DNA from: Copromyces sp. CBS 386.78
Taxonomy: Eukaryota > Ascomycota > Sordariomycetes > Sordariales > Sordariaceae
Direction of reading: 5' to 3'
DNA: 64,000 nucleotides
Assembly (NCBI GenBank): GCA_030685235.1
Contig: MU839086.1
Coordinates: 62,001-126,000, forward strand
The notes below the pieces were generated by a model. The model saw nothing but the letters and a program-made list of their open reading frames with translations, did no database searches and was not told the DNA's origin. This document shows, one piece after another, positions 48,200 through 62,292 of this stretch (position 1 is its first letter; every line of letters starts with the position of its first letter). The position numbers and the translations under genes are program-made.

Positions 48200-50300
48200 A
48201 AAGGGTAAAAATATAATCGATAAACTTTTCTACTAGCTTTTCTATTATTAAACCCTCTATAAGGATAAAGTATTGTATTTTCGTTAATTTATTAATAATT
48301 ACTAATACGTATTAATATTCTACTCCTCTACCTATTCGTTGTAATTTAGGGAACGGGGTTATATAATCGATAGAAATATTGCGCTAAAGTGTATAGGGAA
48401 TGGGTAAAGGTTTAAAGAAATTTGCTAGTAATATTCTAATAGCCTTAATTTTACTACAGGGTATATATACTTTATAATAGGTATTTACTACGACGACTAT
48501 CCTTAATTAGAAATAACGATATATTAATACTATTATTTTATTTCTCCTAAGGTAGCCTCCTTATATAGAAGAGTAAATATAGTAGATTAATTTTAATTAG
48601 ACCGCCTCGTCGTCCGATAGTATTACCAATCTATCCCTAAATATTACCCTATCGTTTATTATATAATATTCCGTAAAAGGGATTTTTAACGTCTTCTTTA
48701 GGTACTTTAATTAACGATCTCCTCCTCTAATAACTTCCCTAATATTTACTATTATAAGTGAATTAATATAAGCGTAGTCTATTAAATCGTTTATATAGAT
48801 ACTTAGCCCTTCTTTATCCTACTCTTCGATACTATCCTCCAAAGTATAAATAATAAGAAGAAATCCGCTCTCTAGTAAAACGTTTATTATAAACCCCTTA
48901 CCGTCCGTATCTATTAAATCCTTAAAAGATTTATTGAAGTACTCTAAATTAATAAATAGTTTTTTTCGTACTTTTAGCCTATTATCCTCTATATTTCTAG
49001 GGACGTATTCTAATTTACGGCTAAGCGTATCCGGCCGAACGTTAGTAGATTCCGGCCTATATATAATTATAAAGTTAAATCGTAATAAAAATTTAGATTA
49101 CTTTATATATTTAAGGGTAAGCTTTTTTGTAGTGCCGAAAGTCTTTAAATTCTTATAATCTATAACGATTTCGAACGGTTAGGCTACTCCTTCTAATTTT
49201 AGGCGCTACTCCTCCAAAGCTTTAATAATTATAAGCAATTCTTTATTATAAATATTATAATTATATTCGGCGGTAGAATATTTAGCGGAAAAGTATACGA
49301 CCGTGTAGAATATACCGTTATATATTTATAATAATATTCCTCCTATTAACTAATCGGAGGTATTAACTTCGACTACTATAGGCTTCTCCTAATCGTAAAT
49401 CTTTAATACCGGTATAGAAGTGAACGCCGTCTTTAAAGCCTTAAAAACGTCATTATATTCTTTATCCCACCTCTAATCGATTATTTTCTTAGTAAAGTCG
49501 TATAATAGCCTTCCTATATATAAAAAACTAGCGATGAACTATCTATAAAAATTGGTAAAACTTAAAAAACGTTATAATTAACGCCTATTCGTTAATATTT
49601 CCTACTTAGTAACCGCTTCCACTTTCTCGGGGTCTATTTTAATACCCCTTAGGGTAATAATAAAGCTTAAATATTTAATCCTCTAAATATAGAATTCGTA
49701 TTTATTAATATTAATTTGTAGGCCCACGTTAATTAATCGTTAGAATATCTCCCTAATATACTTAATATATTCTTCGTACGTTTCTAAAAAAATTAGGACA
49801 TTATTAAAGTAAACTATTATATAAACGTTTAAGATATTATATAAAATATCGTTAATAAAATTCTAGAAAGAAGCTAGAGCGTTTAAAAGGCCGAACAGAT
49901 AGATTAAAAATTCGTAGAAATTAAACCTTATAATAAATACTATTAACTATTTATATCCCTTAATTATACGGAATTTATTAAAAGCGGCGATAATATCTAC
50001 TTTTGTAAACTATTTAGCTTTATAAATAGTATCCAACGTTTTTTTAATTAATAGTAACAGGTATTTATTTTTTAAAGAAATATTATTAATATTCCTATAA
50101 TCGATGTAAATCCTTATATTTCCGCTAAACTTTCTTATTAATAATACCGGTAAAGCGACGTCGGACGTCGATAGCCGGATAAATCTTTTTACTAAATTAT
50201 TATCCAACTACTATTTAATAATTTTAAATTCTCGAAGTAATATAAGTTTTACTTTCGAATATAGTAATAAATTTATTCCCGGTTTTAATTCGATTTTATA
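48200..50300 (-). pseudogene. Reverse transcriptase, RNase H and integrase of the inner gypsy element, RIP-degraded
   Basis: The minus strand 50207-50010 stays open and reads KRFIRLSTSDVALPVLLIRK, then GNIRIYIDYRNINNIS, then KYLLLLIKKTLDTIYKAK. This is the classic gypsy RT segment (FIRPSxSPxxSPVLLVRKxxGxxRxCVDYRxLN...RYPLPLIxETLD). Further down, YFNNVLIFL (about 49,800) is the YxDD box as FNN. YVLVIINKLTKIQYF (about 48,310-48,268) matches the integrase VVVDRLxKxxHF box. All catalytic Asp pairs seen are altered, as expected of RIP on this strand. Confidence 0.87.
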
Positions 50301-52559
50301 ATTATAAGAATAATATTCGGGGATAATATTGGCGTCCTATAAATTAATTACGTATAATAAATCTTTATACTTATCCGGGAAACGTGCCTTTATTTCCTCT
50401 AAAATATATTTTAGTTTTGTAACTTTATTTATAAACTTCTGGACGTCTTCTTCTATAATACCACAAATTTTATCGATTTTAATTAAAGGAATCGGTTTTC
50501 AAACTTCAAATTCTTTAAATACAATTTTTATATTTATATCCGTAATCCCTAGGACGTATATACGATTAACGTACTTTCGCGCCGACTTTCCCGGCTAGAG
50601 AACTTATTCCCTAATACGTTTTCTAGTAACCTCCGCTTTATATAAGTCGATAAATTTATATATTTTTAAATTTTTAAAGTAGGGTTTATACGGTTCGCCC
50701 CTTCCTTATATAATATTTTTCTACGCGGTTTCGAATAAAATTAATATTGAAATTACTATTTTTTTCTCTTTTTAAACCTTTTAGAGCTCCGCCTATATAG
50801 TAGAACTAACTTTAACGCCCTTTATCCGGGTATTGAATATAAAAGTACAGGTATTAATTAATTTAATATTAGATAAGTCTAATACTGCTATATTAACCGT
50901 TAGTTTAAAGAGTTGAAAAAATATATATTTTACTCGTTTTAACTATTATATTATTTAAATCCTTCGTCCGCTAATAATTCGCGCTTTCGCTTTAATTGTT
51001 TCTAACGCTAATTTTCTAATAGGTCCGAAAGGTTCTTCAAAATTCCTTATATATATTAGAGAAACCGGAGGTTCTATTATTATAATTTAATTACCCTTAG
51101 GTGCTTCTATTATATTAGCTATCTAAGTTAAGAGATATTCGTTTTCGTTAAAGTTAGAATTGTTATTAGATCTGTTTTCGGCTTCGTTAAAGACGGACCC
51201 GTTTTTAGTTTCTTTAAAAATGGATCCGCTCCTAATTTTACCTAAAATAATATTTAGGACCGCTGCTACTTCTAAGGGTTAAAGTATGTAAGTGCCTATA
51301 TAGACTACGTTTTAAGTAATTTTATTAGTTATTTAATTGATATTTGGATTATAGAGCTGTAATTATGGCTAGCTTAAAATTACTAGATAATCTACTATTA
51401 GATTGGTTACGAAAAACTTAATAACCTTTTTATAATTACTAATCCTTATTATTATTTCTACGTACTAATTTACTTATTCTTTAAAATTATTATTGGCTAA
51501 ATATAATGGCCGGGGCTTTTTTAAAGGTTTGAATTCTAAGTAGGTTCTTTCTACGAAAGAATAGTCGATAAAAGCTTTTCTTAAATATTTAAAGTCGATT
51601 AATAATATATATTCTACTTCGTTGTTGCGTAGGGGATATTAAAGGTATATAGATAAGAGAATTATATTCTATCTATAGAGTTCTAAGCTATTTAATTTAA
51701 ACGGTTCTAATTTCTAGTAATTTAGAGTTCGAACGTCGAATTTATTTTTTCTTTGTAAGTATATCCCTATTAAATACCCTTTAGCGCGATTTAGCCTTAG
51801 GGTTTATTATTTCCTTATTGAGTAGCAGGGGCCGGGGCCGCCGGGGTAGCCGGAGTTGCCGGAGCCGGGTTGGCCGTATTTACTATAGTATGGGTTGTAA
51901 TTAGGGTACCGGTATTAGTATTCTTACGGGTTGTAATACCTAAACCGGTACGGTTAGCCTACTTGCCTTTATTATTATAATTAGTTTAGCTTTTATATTC
52001 GTAGGCTATATATTTACCCTTACTATAATTTATATAAATATTTTTATTATAGCGTTCCTATAGAACGTTTTTGTAAATTTTAGTAAGTTTAGCGTAATTT
52101 AAATTTATAGTATCCGGGTTTTTATTATTATTAGTGCCGCTTCCGCTAGTCTTATTATTGTTCTAAGTGCTTTAAATAGTATTATTACGTAGGGCTACCC
52201 TAACGTAAGTTCTAGAAATACCTTTAAATAATTTGTATTATCCTTTAAAGTTATTACGAACGGGTTAGATATAATAATATAAAACCGAATCCGCTAAAAA
52301 TTTGGAGACTTTCTAATAAAAGAGACGGACTTTAATAATTATATTATAATTATAATAGTTAGTTAAAGTAATAAATTAGGCCTTAAAGTCTTCGTAGTTA
52401 GATTATTTACCAGTTTACTTGAATTATAATAATGAATTTTCTACGACCTATATGATATTGTTCTATATATAACGATTATTTAAATATATTAAAAATTCTT
52501 CGCTTATTTACTACTTCTAGAGGATAGAATACTAGGGGTTATTAAAGATTGTCTTCTAA

Positions 52560-54150
52560 TATTCTATAATATTAATTTTTACTTCGCCTTTTAAATAGGA
52601 TATAGTATAAAGTAGTTTTATTATTTTATTAAAAAATTTATAATTATTAACGATTTAACGATTACGAATCTCCGAATTCTAAGCGTTATAAGCGTTATAT
52701 TACTTAATTGTATTTATTTCTTTACCCTTAAACCGCTCTAGGTTCCTATAGAATACTTTACGATAATAATATAGTATAGGGGTTAGAATTGTAGTCGGAG
52801 GGTAAGGACTATTGGGGTTACTAAGGCCGCTAGGATTGCCGGGATTATTAGGGCCGTTAGGACCGTTAGGACCGCTGGGATAATTAGGGCCGCTAGGACT
52901 GCTAAGACCGCCGGGGTAATTAAATCCGGGATAATTAAATTTTCCGCTTCTAAAACCGCCGCCCGTTTCTCTATAGCCGAAGCCGCTTCCCTTACCCAAT
53001 TTTCTAAAGTTATTATTATTAGGACCGCCGCTTATATTATTAGAGTTATTAATATTTATGCCCGATTTTCTAAGGCTGCTATCGCTAGGATTACCGCCTA
53101 TATTATTGGTATTAAAATTAGTTCTTATATTGGATCTTCTAAAGCTATTACTACGATTATTTTTAATAATGATTTTATTTTCCTTAATAAAATAGAAACG
53201 AACTTAAAGGTTTTTAATCTCCTCCTATACTTAGGCAAACTCCTTACTAACAATTTTACTTATAATACGTAAAATATTAAAATCCTCTAATACTTTCTTT
53301 AATTCCGCCTTATATAATTTAGCGTTATTATTAATTATTTTATTGAATTTAAAGAGGCTTTAATAATCTTCTTTATTATTTTAGATAATAATATCAAACT
53401 TTTTTTAGAGGTCGGTCTTATTTTAAATAAAATTTAATACCTTTTAGTAGAAAAATGTATTTTTAACGATAATTTAATTATATTATAGTTATAAGGATTA
53501 AATTTACTATACGAACTACTTTTTAATTTCGTTGAACTAGTTAATTTAATTCTTTAATTATTCTTCCGCCGTTTTTTACTATTTTTCCTTTCCTTATATT
53601 TTGTTAACGAAGGATTTGGCGTCGTTTTTAAATTTAATATAACGAGTTTACTCTTCTTTTACTTGCTTATTAAAAGCGTTAATTTTTTTATTAAAGTAGT
53701 AGAATAGTTTTATAATTTCCTTATAGCTACGAATTTTGTTAATAAAATTTAGGGAGACTATAAGGCCGCTAAGATCATTGTTGTAGACTTTTAGTAATAT
53801 ATTATATCCTTTTAAAAGGGAGGGGAAGATTGTAGTGAGATTAATTCGGCGTACGTCGTTACCTACTAAATTACTAGCTATTTTAATTATATTTTCCTAA
53901 TTAGATGACGTTTATTAAAAGAGAGATGTTTTTATTGTGTCGTACGGTACGATATTTGCGCCTTCGTTATTTTAGAAACTCTAATATTTATTTATTATTA
54001 TTAGAGTTTGATGCTGCGGTCGTTAGAGTTTTTAATTCGGTATCGGCGATTATACGAATCGCTTCGAAATAAAATTCGTAAAAATTAAATTATTGTTAGT
54101 TTCTTATTAGGTTTAACCTTTACTGAAATTACTTATTGCGCGTTAACGCG
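52560..54150 (-). pseudogene. Gag-like region of the inner gypsy element with a Gly/Pro/Asn repeat
   Basis: A minus-strand frame at 52999-52700 is open for 99 codons. It encodes a Gly-Tyr-Phe-rich then Pro-Ser-Gly-Asn repeat (units like PSGPN and GPNNPGN). It lies upstream of pol at the position of gag/nucleocapsid. Low-complexity linkers occur in some fungal gypsy Gag proteins. I could not see a CCHC knuckle. The frame start is not certain. Confidence 0.5.
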
Positions 54151-54168
54151 AGGTTAAATATAATAAAG

Positions 54169-54402
54169 TATTACGGGGCGCGAGTAAGTATTAAGGTATA
54201 ATGTTAATTATTGTGCGAAGAATTAAAAGAGGAACTTGTGCGTATACGAGAACTATGTAGGGCATGGTGTGGAGCCTTGTGGTTATGGGTCTACAGGGCG
54301 GCACCATGGTTGTATTGCATTTAGATAGCTGCACTCAGATAGTTGTACTAATGTAGTACAGCACCCCTATTTATCTATAAGGAGTAGGCAATGCTTGTGA
54401 TA
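54169..54402 (-). repeat. Inner element LTR, right copy (5' LTR)
   Basis: 234 bp pairing with 46209-46442; followed by GTAAG (54403-54407). Confidence 0.93.
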
Positions 54403-54407
54403 GTAAG

Positions 54408-55938
54408 TATAGTAGCTAATTAGTACGTAGCGTTTATAAAGTCCGTTCTTTATACAGTAATTGATAATTGCCTTATTGATTATATAAGATAATTGAACGT
54501 TAATAGCGTTTATAGCGTTAAAATCTATAACGGTGCTACTTTAATTAATAGTACGTTTGGGGGCGGCGGTACTATTATTAATTCTTTTAATACCGGTCTT
54601 ATAATAAATATTAATTTTATTATATTAATTATATTCTTTTAAATTGGTAGCGAACTTCTGATAAAAAGTAAACTAATTATTAAAATTGTTATAGGTTAAA
54701 GTATTTTATTAGTAAGCAATAATATTACGGATTTTATTTATAACCTTTATTTTTAAGTAATAAATTTTTATAGTATTATTAAAATTGTATTTATTAACGA
54801 TAGTAATAAATTTATTTTTGAAATCGAATTATTTCGTATTCTTAAATATCTTTAAGGATTCGAGATTGTAGCGTATTTCGAAGGTAAGGTATATATAATT
54901 ATATTTTATACCAAAATAAATAAGCAGGGCCTTTACGTTTTCCCATTTCTATTTGGTTAGGTTTTTCTTTTTAATAATAAGTATAATATATAGCAATAGA
55001 GTTTTAAAGGCGTTGCCTTTAAAGTACGAAAGGATTTATGTAAATTTATAACGTTTATCCTAATTAAATTACTAAGTATTTTAGAATTAGTATAATTGGA
55101 TTTTATTATACTAATTTTAGAAAACTTCGGCCCTTTTAATAATAGAAGTATTTTCGCTTATATAAGTAGCGGGATCTTTATTCGTACGGATTTTCGGGGT
55201 AATTATAGTTTCGTTATTAAAATTAGGGACGGGGATAGAAGGGGGCGGGGTAATTTTATTGCGAACGGCTTTTTTAAAGGCCTTAATTTAGGTTTCAGCG
55301 GTCTTCTTAAATTTAATATTAATTTCGTTAGAAGTAGCGAAATTATATTTTAATTAGAGAATTTCTTATTAGAAAGTAGTAATAATATTATTTTAAATTA
55401 CAATCTATTAATAGGCGGCCTCTAAGGAATTTTAAGCGGTATTAGCGAATATATTAATTTAAATTAGGTTTATGTAGATTAATTATACAAAAGTAATAAT
55501 AATATAGGGAAAAGTAGTATACTAAGCGAATTTAGTAGCGGTACCGAAGATTTCTTCTGCGATTAGGTTACTTGGATTTTAAAAAGCGGTACCGTTAAGA
55601 GATTCGGTAATGTTTTCGAAGAATTATTCGTATTTAGAATTAATAATAGCGTTAATTGCGGAGATGGCGACGTCGAAGTTAGTAACGGGGGCCGATATTT
55701 ATAGTAATTAATTCGATTAATATACTTATTTACTACCTTATAGCGTAAATAGAATTTATTGGCTACCTTGTAATTAGTCGCGATACGACGAAAAAGAGGT
55801 GTGATCGCAATGTGATAAAAGAGAGGTGTAGTTGTTATACGACGAAATTGTAGGCTTGTCGGAGATATTTATAACGGCGATAGCAATAAATTTATTTTGA
55901 AATATACACGCATAGCGTAATAGAAAGGTATAATTAAC
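54408..55938 (-). pseudogene. Gag-side remainder of the middle gypsy element
   Basis: By position this is the 5' (gag) part of the middle element on the minus strand, separated from its pol by the inner insertion. The reading frames are broken and I recognise no motif. The + frame at 55096-55353 is antisense and judged chance. Near 55,790-55,840 there are two GAGGTGTG/GAGGTGTA motifs after A-runs. Confidence 0.5.
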
Positions 55939-56167
55939 TATTACAGGGTAGGATACCGTTGGGGGTGAAGTAAGATAAACGTAGTTATACGAGGAAGGAA
56001 AGAAGGAGAGGAAGGAGGAGTGCGGTCTGGATATAGGGTAGGCTGTACTGTGCCTAGATCTAGACCGAGGCCTACTGGTGCGTATATGCGATCCTATTGG
56101 TTAATGGCTAATAGACTCGACTATGCAGTGCCTAGTGCTATGTGCTATTATAGGTAATCTTGTAATA
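55939..56167 (-). repeat. Middle element LTR, right copy (5' LTR)
   Basis: 229 bp pairing with 40688-40916; followed by ATAAT (56168-56172). Confidence 0.92.
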
Positions 56168-56172
56168 ATAAT

Positions 56173-58700
56173 GTAGTATTTATCGGACTTATATATTATT
56201 AATAATTCGTATTGGCTAATATACTCTAATACCTTAACGAACTTCTTATTATTGGTACTAGCCGTAATAATATTAACGATATCTAATTAATATTAAAGTC
56301 CGAAAATAGTTTAATAATTTGTAAATACAATTAGGGTTTTTTTAATAATTTATAACTATTAACGAATTTTCTTTATTATTTATACGTAACCTAGGATTTC
56401 TATTTTTATTAACTAATATTTATATTCAGCTTTAGATAAAGTCCGATTTAAAAAAGCGATAAACTAAATTACTATACGCGGCGGATATATAATAACGATT
56501 CCCTTCGAATTTAGTAGTTTTAATATAATCTATTCGTTAATATAATAAATTTATATACCAATTCCGTATTTAAATATATTAAAGTCGAAGAATAACTGCC
56601 TATTAACGTTAAAGTACGTTAGTATAATTTATTTTAATAATTTTTATTTGATTATATCGAATGCTATTTTTTCAATTATAGTAGGTTTATTAATAATAAT
56701 CGTATTTACTTAGACTTTTCGTACGTATTTTAACCGTTTTTTAGCATTAGTTTCGTAGATTTGTATTAAGCGAATTTTCTATTCCTAGAACGGTAAAATA
56801 ATTATTGAGAATTAAAGTACGTTATTATATAGGTATTTAGTAAATTTAAAGAAGTATTTTAGGTTTTTTAATATTAAAGGGAATTATAGGCGTTTAATAG
56901 CGTTAAATCTTTCGGGCATAGTATTTAAATTAAATAAATCGATTTTATGGCTAAGTATTATTACATTAGGGAATTTAGCGAACGATTTAGAAGGCCCGAA
57001 GTTAATATTAATAATTCTAAGGGTTTCGAAAAAACGTTTCAAATTGGTTAAATAATTATTAATAGTAAATAAAGCGATAATAATATTATTATAGTAATTT
57101 CTAGCGGCCGAAATATCTTACAAAATAATATCTATTTACTATTGAACGAAGGCGTTACTCCCTTTATATCCTATAATTAAATATTTGAAGGAAAACTAGC
57201 TTTCGGGCGTTGTAATTATAAATGCCTAATCCGAATCGGGGTAGACTCGCTATTAGTAATAGAAATTAATAATATTATAAATAGAAATATAAACTTTATT
57301 ATTAATAGCCGATAATATTTCGTTTTAAAAAATTATTAAATATAAATTAGGTAAAATAATTTTATTAAATTTACGAATATTAACGACTATCCGTCCTTTC
57401 TTTATCCTATCGGGTATATCCTTTTATATAACGAAGATTAGGAATAAGAAGGGGACTTAGTTTTTAGTCTTATAAATTTTATTTTATTTAATAAATTTCT
57501 TTAAAATCTCTCGGATAATCTCGCGTTCGCGGGGTCTAACGGGGTATATCTTATACTTCTATAGAATTTCCTTCTCTTATCCTAGCTTTAACGAAATGTA
57601 AAATTATTAATCTTCGGGGATTAAAGCGAAGCCTTTATCTTCGAAGACGTTTATAAATTCGTTTAATAAATTAAAAATTCGTTAATACTCTTCTAAATTA
57701 TCTTAATCCTTATAAATACGTACGTTAGTATAATATTTAATAATAGTCTAATCCTATACTAATTAAAGATCGTTAATAACGTAATATTCGCTATAAAGTT
57801 AATTAACCGCTAAATAAATAGCGTTAACCATCTACTCCTTTAAGATTTATATTAAAGAGGATATATTATTAATTAATCGAAGGCGGCTAACGGTCTAATT
57901 ATTAGCGACTATAACTAATTTATTGGATAGATTAATTATAACGATATAATTTATATTTATATTAGTAAGTATAGCGAACGATATTATTTTATTAAATGGT
58001 AATAGTTCGAATAGGAAATTCTAATTATTAATTACCGGAATGCTATACTTAATTAGAATCTAGGCGAAGGATTTAAATTGAATAATAATATATTATATAA
58101 TGATAATTCTAGCGTTATAGCGTTTACTTCTAGGCAAGACGGTTATTAAGATAGCGATTTTATAAGATTTAATTATAGCGGTTAGCTTTTTAAAATTAAG
58201 GATAAAACCTTTTAGTCCTAAAATGTCTATTCCTAGTAAAAAGTATATTTTAAATCTATTAACGAGTTTAACTTCGCGGCGGAAATAAGTAATAGCTTCT
58301 TTACTTTATGGTATACTTCCCTTAAAGAAGAAATCGAAGATTATATATTTATTTAAAACGTATTAATTGTTACTAATCCTTCGAATTAATATAATTAGAA
58401 TTTTACGTCGAATTTAAATTTTAGGATAATATTATGTAATTTAAGCCTTATCGGCTAATAATCTAGTATAACTTATATTGAAATAAATTTCTTCTTTATA
58501 ATATAATATTAAATTAATTATAATACGCGCTTTAAAGTAGGAATAAATTCTAAAGCTTTAATTAATTCCAATATTCGGTCTAGAATTAACGTTATAATAA
58601 ATAATCTTTAATAACTTTTAGAAAGGTAGGGGCGGATTTGCTATTAAAGCTAGTTCCCTACCTATTTTTATTGTTTATACTTTAAATTCTATTTTAGATT
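56173..58700 (-). pseudogene. Reverse transcriptase / RNase H region of the outer gypsy element, RIP-degraded
   Basis: On the minus strand from about 57,590 to 57,360 the frame reads YRSIRYTPLDPANARLSERF, then PSYSxSSLYKRIYPIG, then RKDGxSLIFVNLIKL, where x marks a stop at an expected Gln. This fits the gypsy RT start (PFSxPxFVVxKxxPDGKxRxVVDIRxLNKI). Sequence toward 56.2 kb should hold the catalytic box and RNase H; I could not place the YxDD there with confidence. Confidence 0.72.
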
Positions 58701-61700
58701 TTAGGATTTCCTCAATTATAAATTAACGATAGGGATTTTTCGGAGAAGGTTTATAATTTTAGTCTATTAGGTTTAATAATTTAATTTATTTGTTATTATA
58801 TAACGCCTTCGAATTAACTATTTATTTAACGATAGTAATTATAGCTTTGTTATAATTTAGTAAATCTAATTAATACAGGGATAAATTAAATTGTATTATA
58901 TTAAGTATATTAATTCTATATACCGGTTCGACTATATAATTAGTAGTTATATAGTCGTCGGAAATTGATTTAGTAGGATTAATATTAACGATAAGCGGTT
59001 CTCCGAAGGCGGTAAGCTCGAGGACGGGCTCGTTAAGGCGATTAATAATTATATAATAATCGATAACCAATTCGATAATTTTAGAATTAATAATTTCGAA
59101 GTTAGGAATTACTAGCGTAAAAGCAGATTTAATAGTATAATTAATAATTATATAAAGGTCAAGAACTAGCTCTGCTATAGCGATCAACGCAATTTATTTA
59201 TATTATCTATTCATTTAATAGTCTTTTTCTAAGTATTTCTAGAGTTTGTTTAAAGTTGGGAATTTAACGTAATAATATTAATATTAATAGGTCTTAGTAA
59301 ATAATTATTAAACTTTTATTTAAGCGACGTAATTAGGTAGTCCCTTAGATTATTTAGGGCTATTATAATTATTATTCTAATTCGCGCTTTAATTTAATTA
59401 ATTGTAAGCCTATTCGAAGGTTAGACTATATTCGTCGTTATTACAATTCTCCAAACTCTGATTATCTATTAATTAGTAATCCTATTAATCTTATTATTAA
59501 TTTTATTATTCTTTTTATTATCGGCTAGAATTTTAGGCTTCGGCTATATATATTTATTAAACGTTAGGCTTATTATTCTAATTAAATTAATTATTAAATT
59601 TATTAGCCGAATTGCTTTAGTTACTCGTAAATAATTAGTTATTCTAATAAATCTAATTTTACTATCTTTCACCTTATATTTAAATCTAAATTTAATTTGG
59701 ATTCGACTAAGACTAATATCCGGATCTTGATACTAGGTTGTTATAGCTCCTATTATTATAGTTCGGATTGCCGCCGTTTCTTCAATAATTATTATTATAA
59801 CGATTATTATTCCGGCTATAATTATTATAATTATTATTATATTAATTATAAGGATTAATATTAGGGTTCTAATAAATTTATTAACGAAAAGGAAGATTAG
59901 AACGCGAATAATAATATTTACTAAAGTTAGTTAACGCTATAGTCGAATTTAATAAATTAAATAACGAAGGCCTATTAATGAATGATAAGCCTTAGAATTC
60001 TCTGGCTTTAATTATTAAAATAGATTTTTTATTGTTAATGTATTTAAGAAAAGTTTTTAAAGATATAAATTCCGTAAGCTTATTAATGACGAATTAAATA
60101 TAATTATTTATAGCTTTAAAGGCGAATATAAATTGTAAATAATCGGGTTGGTTTAATACTTTAGTATTATAAATAATTTATTAAACGAAGGACTTAATAT
60201 CCTTATTTATATAAACGTTAAATAAAGTTAATTTTTTAGTTTAAAAGCTAAAAAGTACCTCGCTATTTATATATTTAAATTGATTAACGAAAATTAAAGT
60301 AATAAATTTAATATCCCCTATAATTAAATTAATTCGTTTAAAGTCGGTCAATTTAATAGAATGCCAAATTAAAATAAAGTTTTAAAGATAAATAGTCTAA
60401 ACATTTTAAATAATTTATAATTATTGTATAACGGCTAAATATTTAAATTGTTTAATAAAAATGTAAATGTTAACGAATATTATAATCTTATTTTATTAAA
60501 TTATACCGTCGTTATTATTATTTTTTTCTTTTAGCCCGGAATTGAAGAAACCGATTTCGTTTACCTTTAAATTTAATAATGAATTTAAGGGGGGGCGAGG
60601 AGTAATAATTAGGGTCTAGACTATAACTTAACTAATTAATTAAGAGATTTCGTCTATTATTAGTAGTATAGTTTCCAATTTAATTTATTAATAGTTATAA
60701 ATTTAATAGTAATATTTTATTTGTAGTAATTTAATTCTATTTCGTTTAAGCTCTATAGTTATAATTTCGTTAAAGTTAATAGCTGTTAATCTATTTAAAT
60801 CTTCGTTATTAATTAATGCTAGGATATTTTTCAAGGGGTTTAATTCTTTTGAAATCTTTAACGGGGATAGTGATTATAATTATTAAAAGAAAATTGAAAA
60901 AAAAGAGTTAAAATTAATCGGTTTAAGAGTAAAACCACGAAAAGGGGTTAATAATAGAAGATTTATTATTGTTCGGAATAAGGGAATAGGAAAATTAAAG
61001 GTTTATAAGTTTTAAAAAATTCTAAAATTAGGTTTAGCAAAATTTATATTAATAATAGTTAATTCTAAAATAAATTTATTAAAATTAAAATAGAGAGTTG
61101 AGTCCGAAAGAAGTTTAAAATTTCTAAAATTTGATAGAGTGGATAAAAGATTACTAAAATCTAGTATATTAATAATATTAATATTAAACTTTCCTATAAA
61201 ATTTATAACGAAAATTTAATTTAATTATAAGCTAGTTAGAATCCGGCTTAATTAAATAAATGCCTATAATAAAGTTATAAATATTTAGGAAGATAGGGCA
61301 AGAGCCTATAAAAATTAGGCAATTATATTTAACGCAGCTAGGAATTATTATTAATTTCTAAAGTTAAGAAATTACTACTATATTAATAGGGAAGGTTCTA
61401 ACGTTAACCTTAATATAGGTTCGATCTATCGTAAATTACTAGGCAATTAATTTCCAATAATTTAATTAGGGCGTTAAATTCGCTTAATAAAATTATATCG
61501 GTTTTTCTAAATTTTAAGTATAAAATTAAAGCTACGCCTTAATTCCGTTTATTCGATAAGATAGAAGGTTTCGTAATATCTAATATAAATATTTAAATAT
61601 AGTATAATCCGTTTAACGACTTCGAAATATTTGTTAAATATTAATTCGGTATTTAAATACCTAATATAATAAAATTATTATAATTAACGGGCGGTCTATT

Positions 61701-62279
61701 TAATTTATTCTATAAGGGTAGATTTAAAGTCTAAGGGCGGATTCGGGGTTTTAAATTTAAAATCTATATTAAAAGTCGAATTTAATAGGGTGAAGTTAAT
61801 TAAATATAGTTTTAAAGGCAATAAGCGCTAAATTAATGAAATTGAATTATAGGACGTTAAATCTAATACGATTTAATTGATTTAATAAAATCGAACGATT
61901 TAAATTAAATTTAGCGCGACTTAGGAGAATTAATAAAATCGAATTAATAGTATTGCTAAATATTAAGTCTAATTTATAGCGATAGACTTTAACGAATGGT
62001 AGATTAATCGGCGTTAAAATTAAGTAATGTAATAATCGAAAGGGTGATTAATTTTTAAAATAGAAAATAAAGACGGGTTGACGATTTAACGAAGCCTAAA
62101 TTAAGCGTTAATTTTAAGTCGAATTGGATTTAGCGATACTCGAAACGGAATCGATTGTGGGGTTTAGCGTTGAAGTAATTATTACGATAGTAGGGGACGC
62201 GTTTGACGCGATTTTAATAAAGTAAATAGATTTCCTAATCCGTTGAAACGATAAGGATGATGAGGTTTATTCGATTATT
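58701..62279 (-). pseudogene. Gag / protease-side region of the outer gypsy element
   Basis: The 5' part of the outer element on the minus strand, extremely AT-rich. One minus frame (59187-58870) is open for 105 codons with repeated units ending YYIIIN. It is not recognised and may be a RIP-altered Gag/protease linker. No CCHC or protease DTG motif could be assigned. Confidence 0.5.
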
Positions 62280-62291
62280 GTGTGGGCACCA
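62280..62291 (-). other. tRNA primer-binding site of the outer gypsy element
   Basis: The minus strand reads TGGTGCCCACAC one base after the 5' LTR end. TGG complements a tRNA 3' CCA, and position and orientation match a reverse-transcription primer site. The tRNA identity was not determined. Confidence 0.65.
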
Positions 62292-62292
62292 T

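Larger units (their letters stand above)
46209..54402 (-). mobile_element. Inner Ty3/gypsy retrotransposon, inserted in the middle one
   Basis: Complete 8,194-bp element. The 234-bp LTRs (46209-46442, 54169-54402) share stretches such as GGTCTAYAGGGCGGCACYAT and differ mainly by C/T and G/A. The target duplication GTAAG is exact (46204-46208, 54403-54407). The polypurine tract AGGAGGGGGGTAG (minus) adjoins the left LTR at 46443-46455, fixing the minus orientation. Reverse transcriptase lies at 50.2-49.8 kb, integrase near 48.3 kb and gag-like sequence at 52.6-54.1 kb. Confidence 0.93.
40688..56167 (-). mobile_element. Middle Ty3/gypsy retrotransposon, inserted in the outer one and itself interrupted
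   Basis: The 229-bp LTRs (40688-40916, 55939-56167) differ only by transitions apart from very few sites. Target duplication ATAAT lies at 40683-40687 and 56168-56172. The ends read TATCAC...GTAATA, consistent with TGTTAC...GTGACA on the minus strand before RIP. A purine tract (ACAGGGAAG on minus) adjoins the left LTR. Its own length without the inner element is about 7.3 kb. Reverse transcriptase lies near 44.3 kb and integrase near 42.5 kb. Confidence 0.92.
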
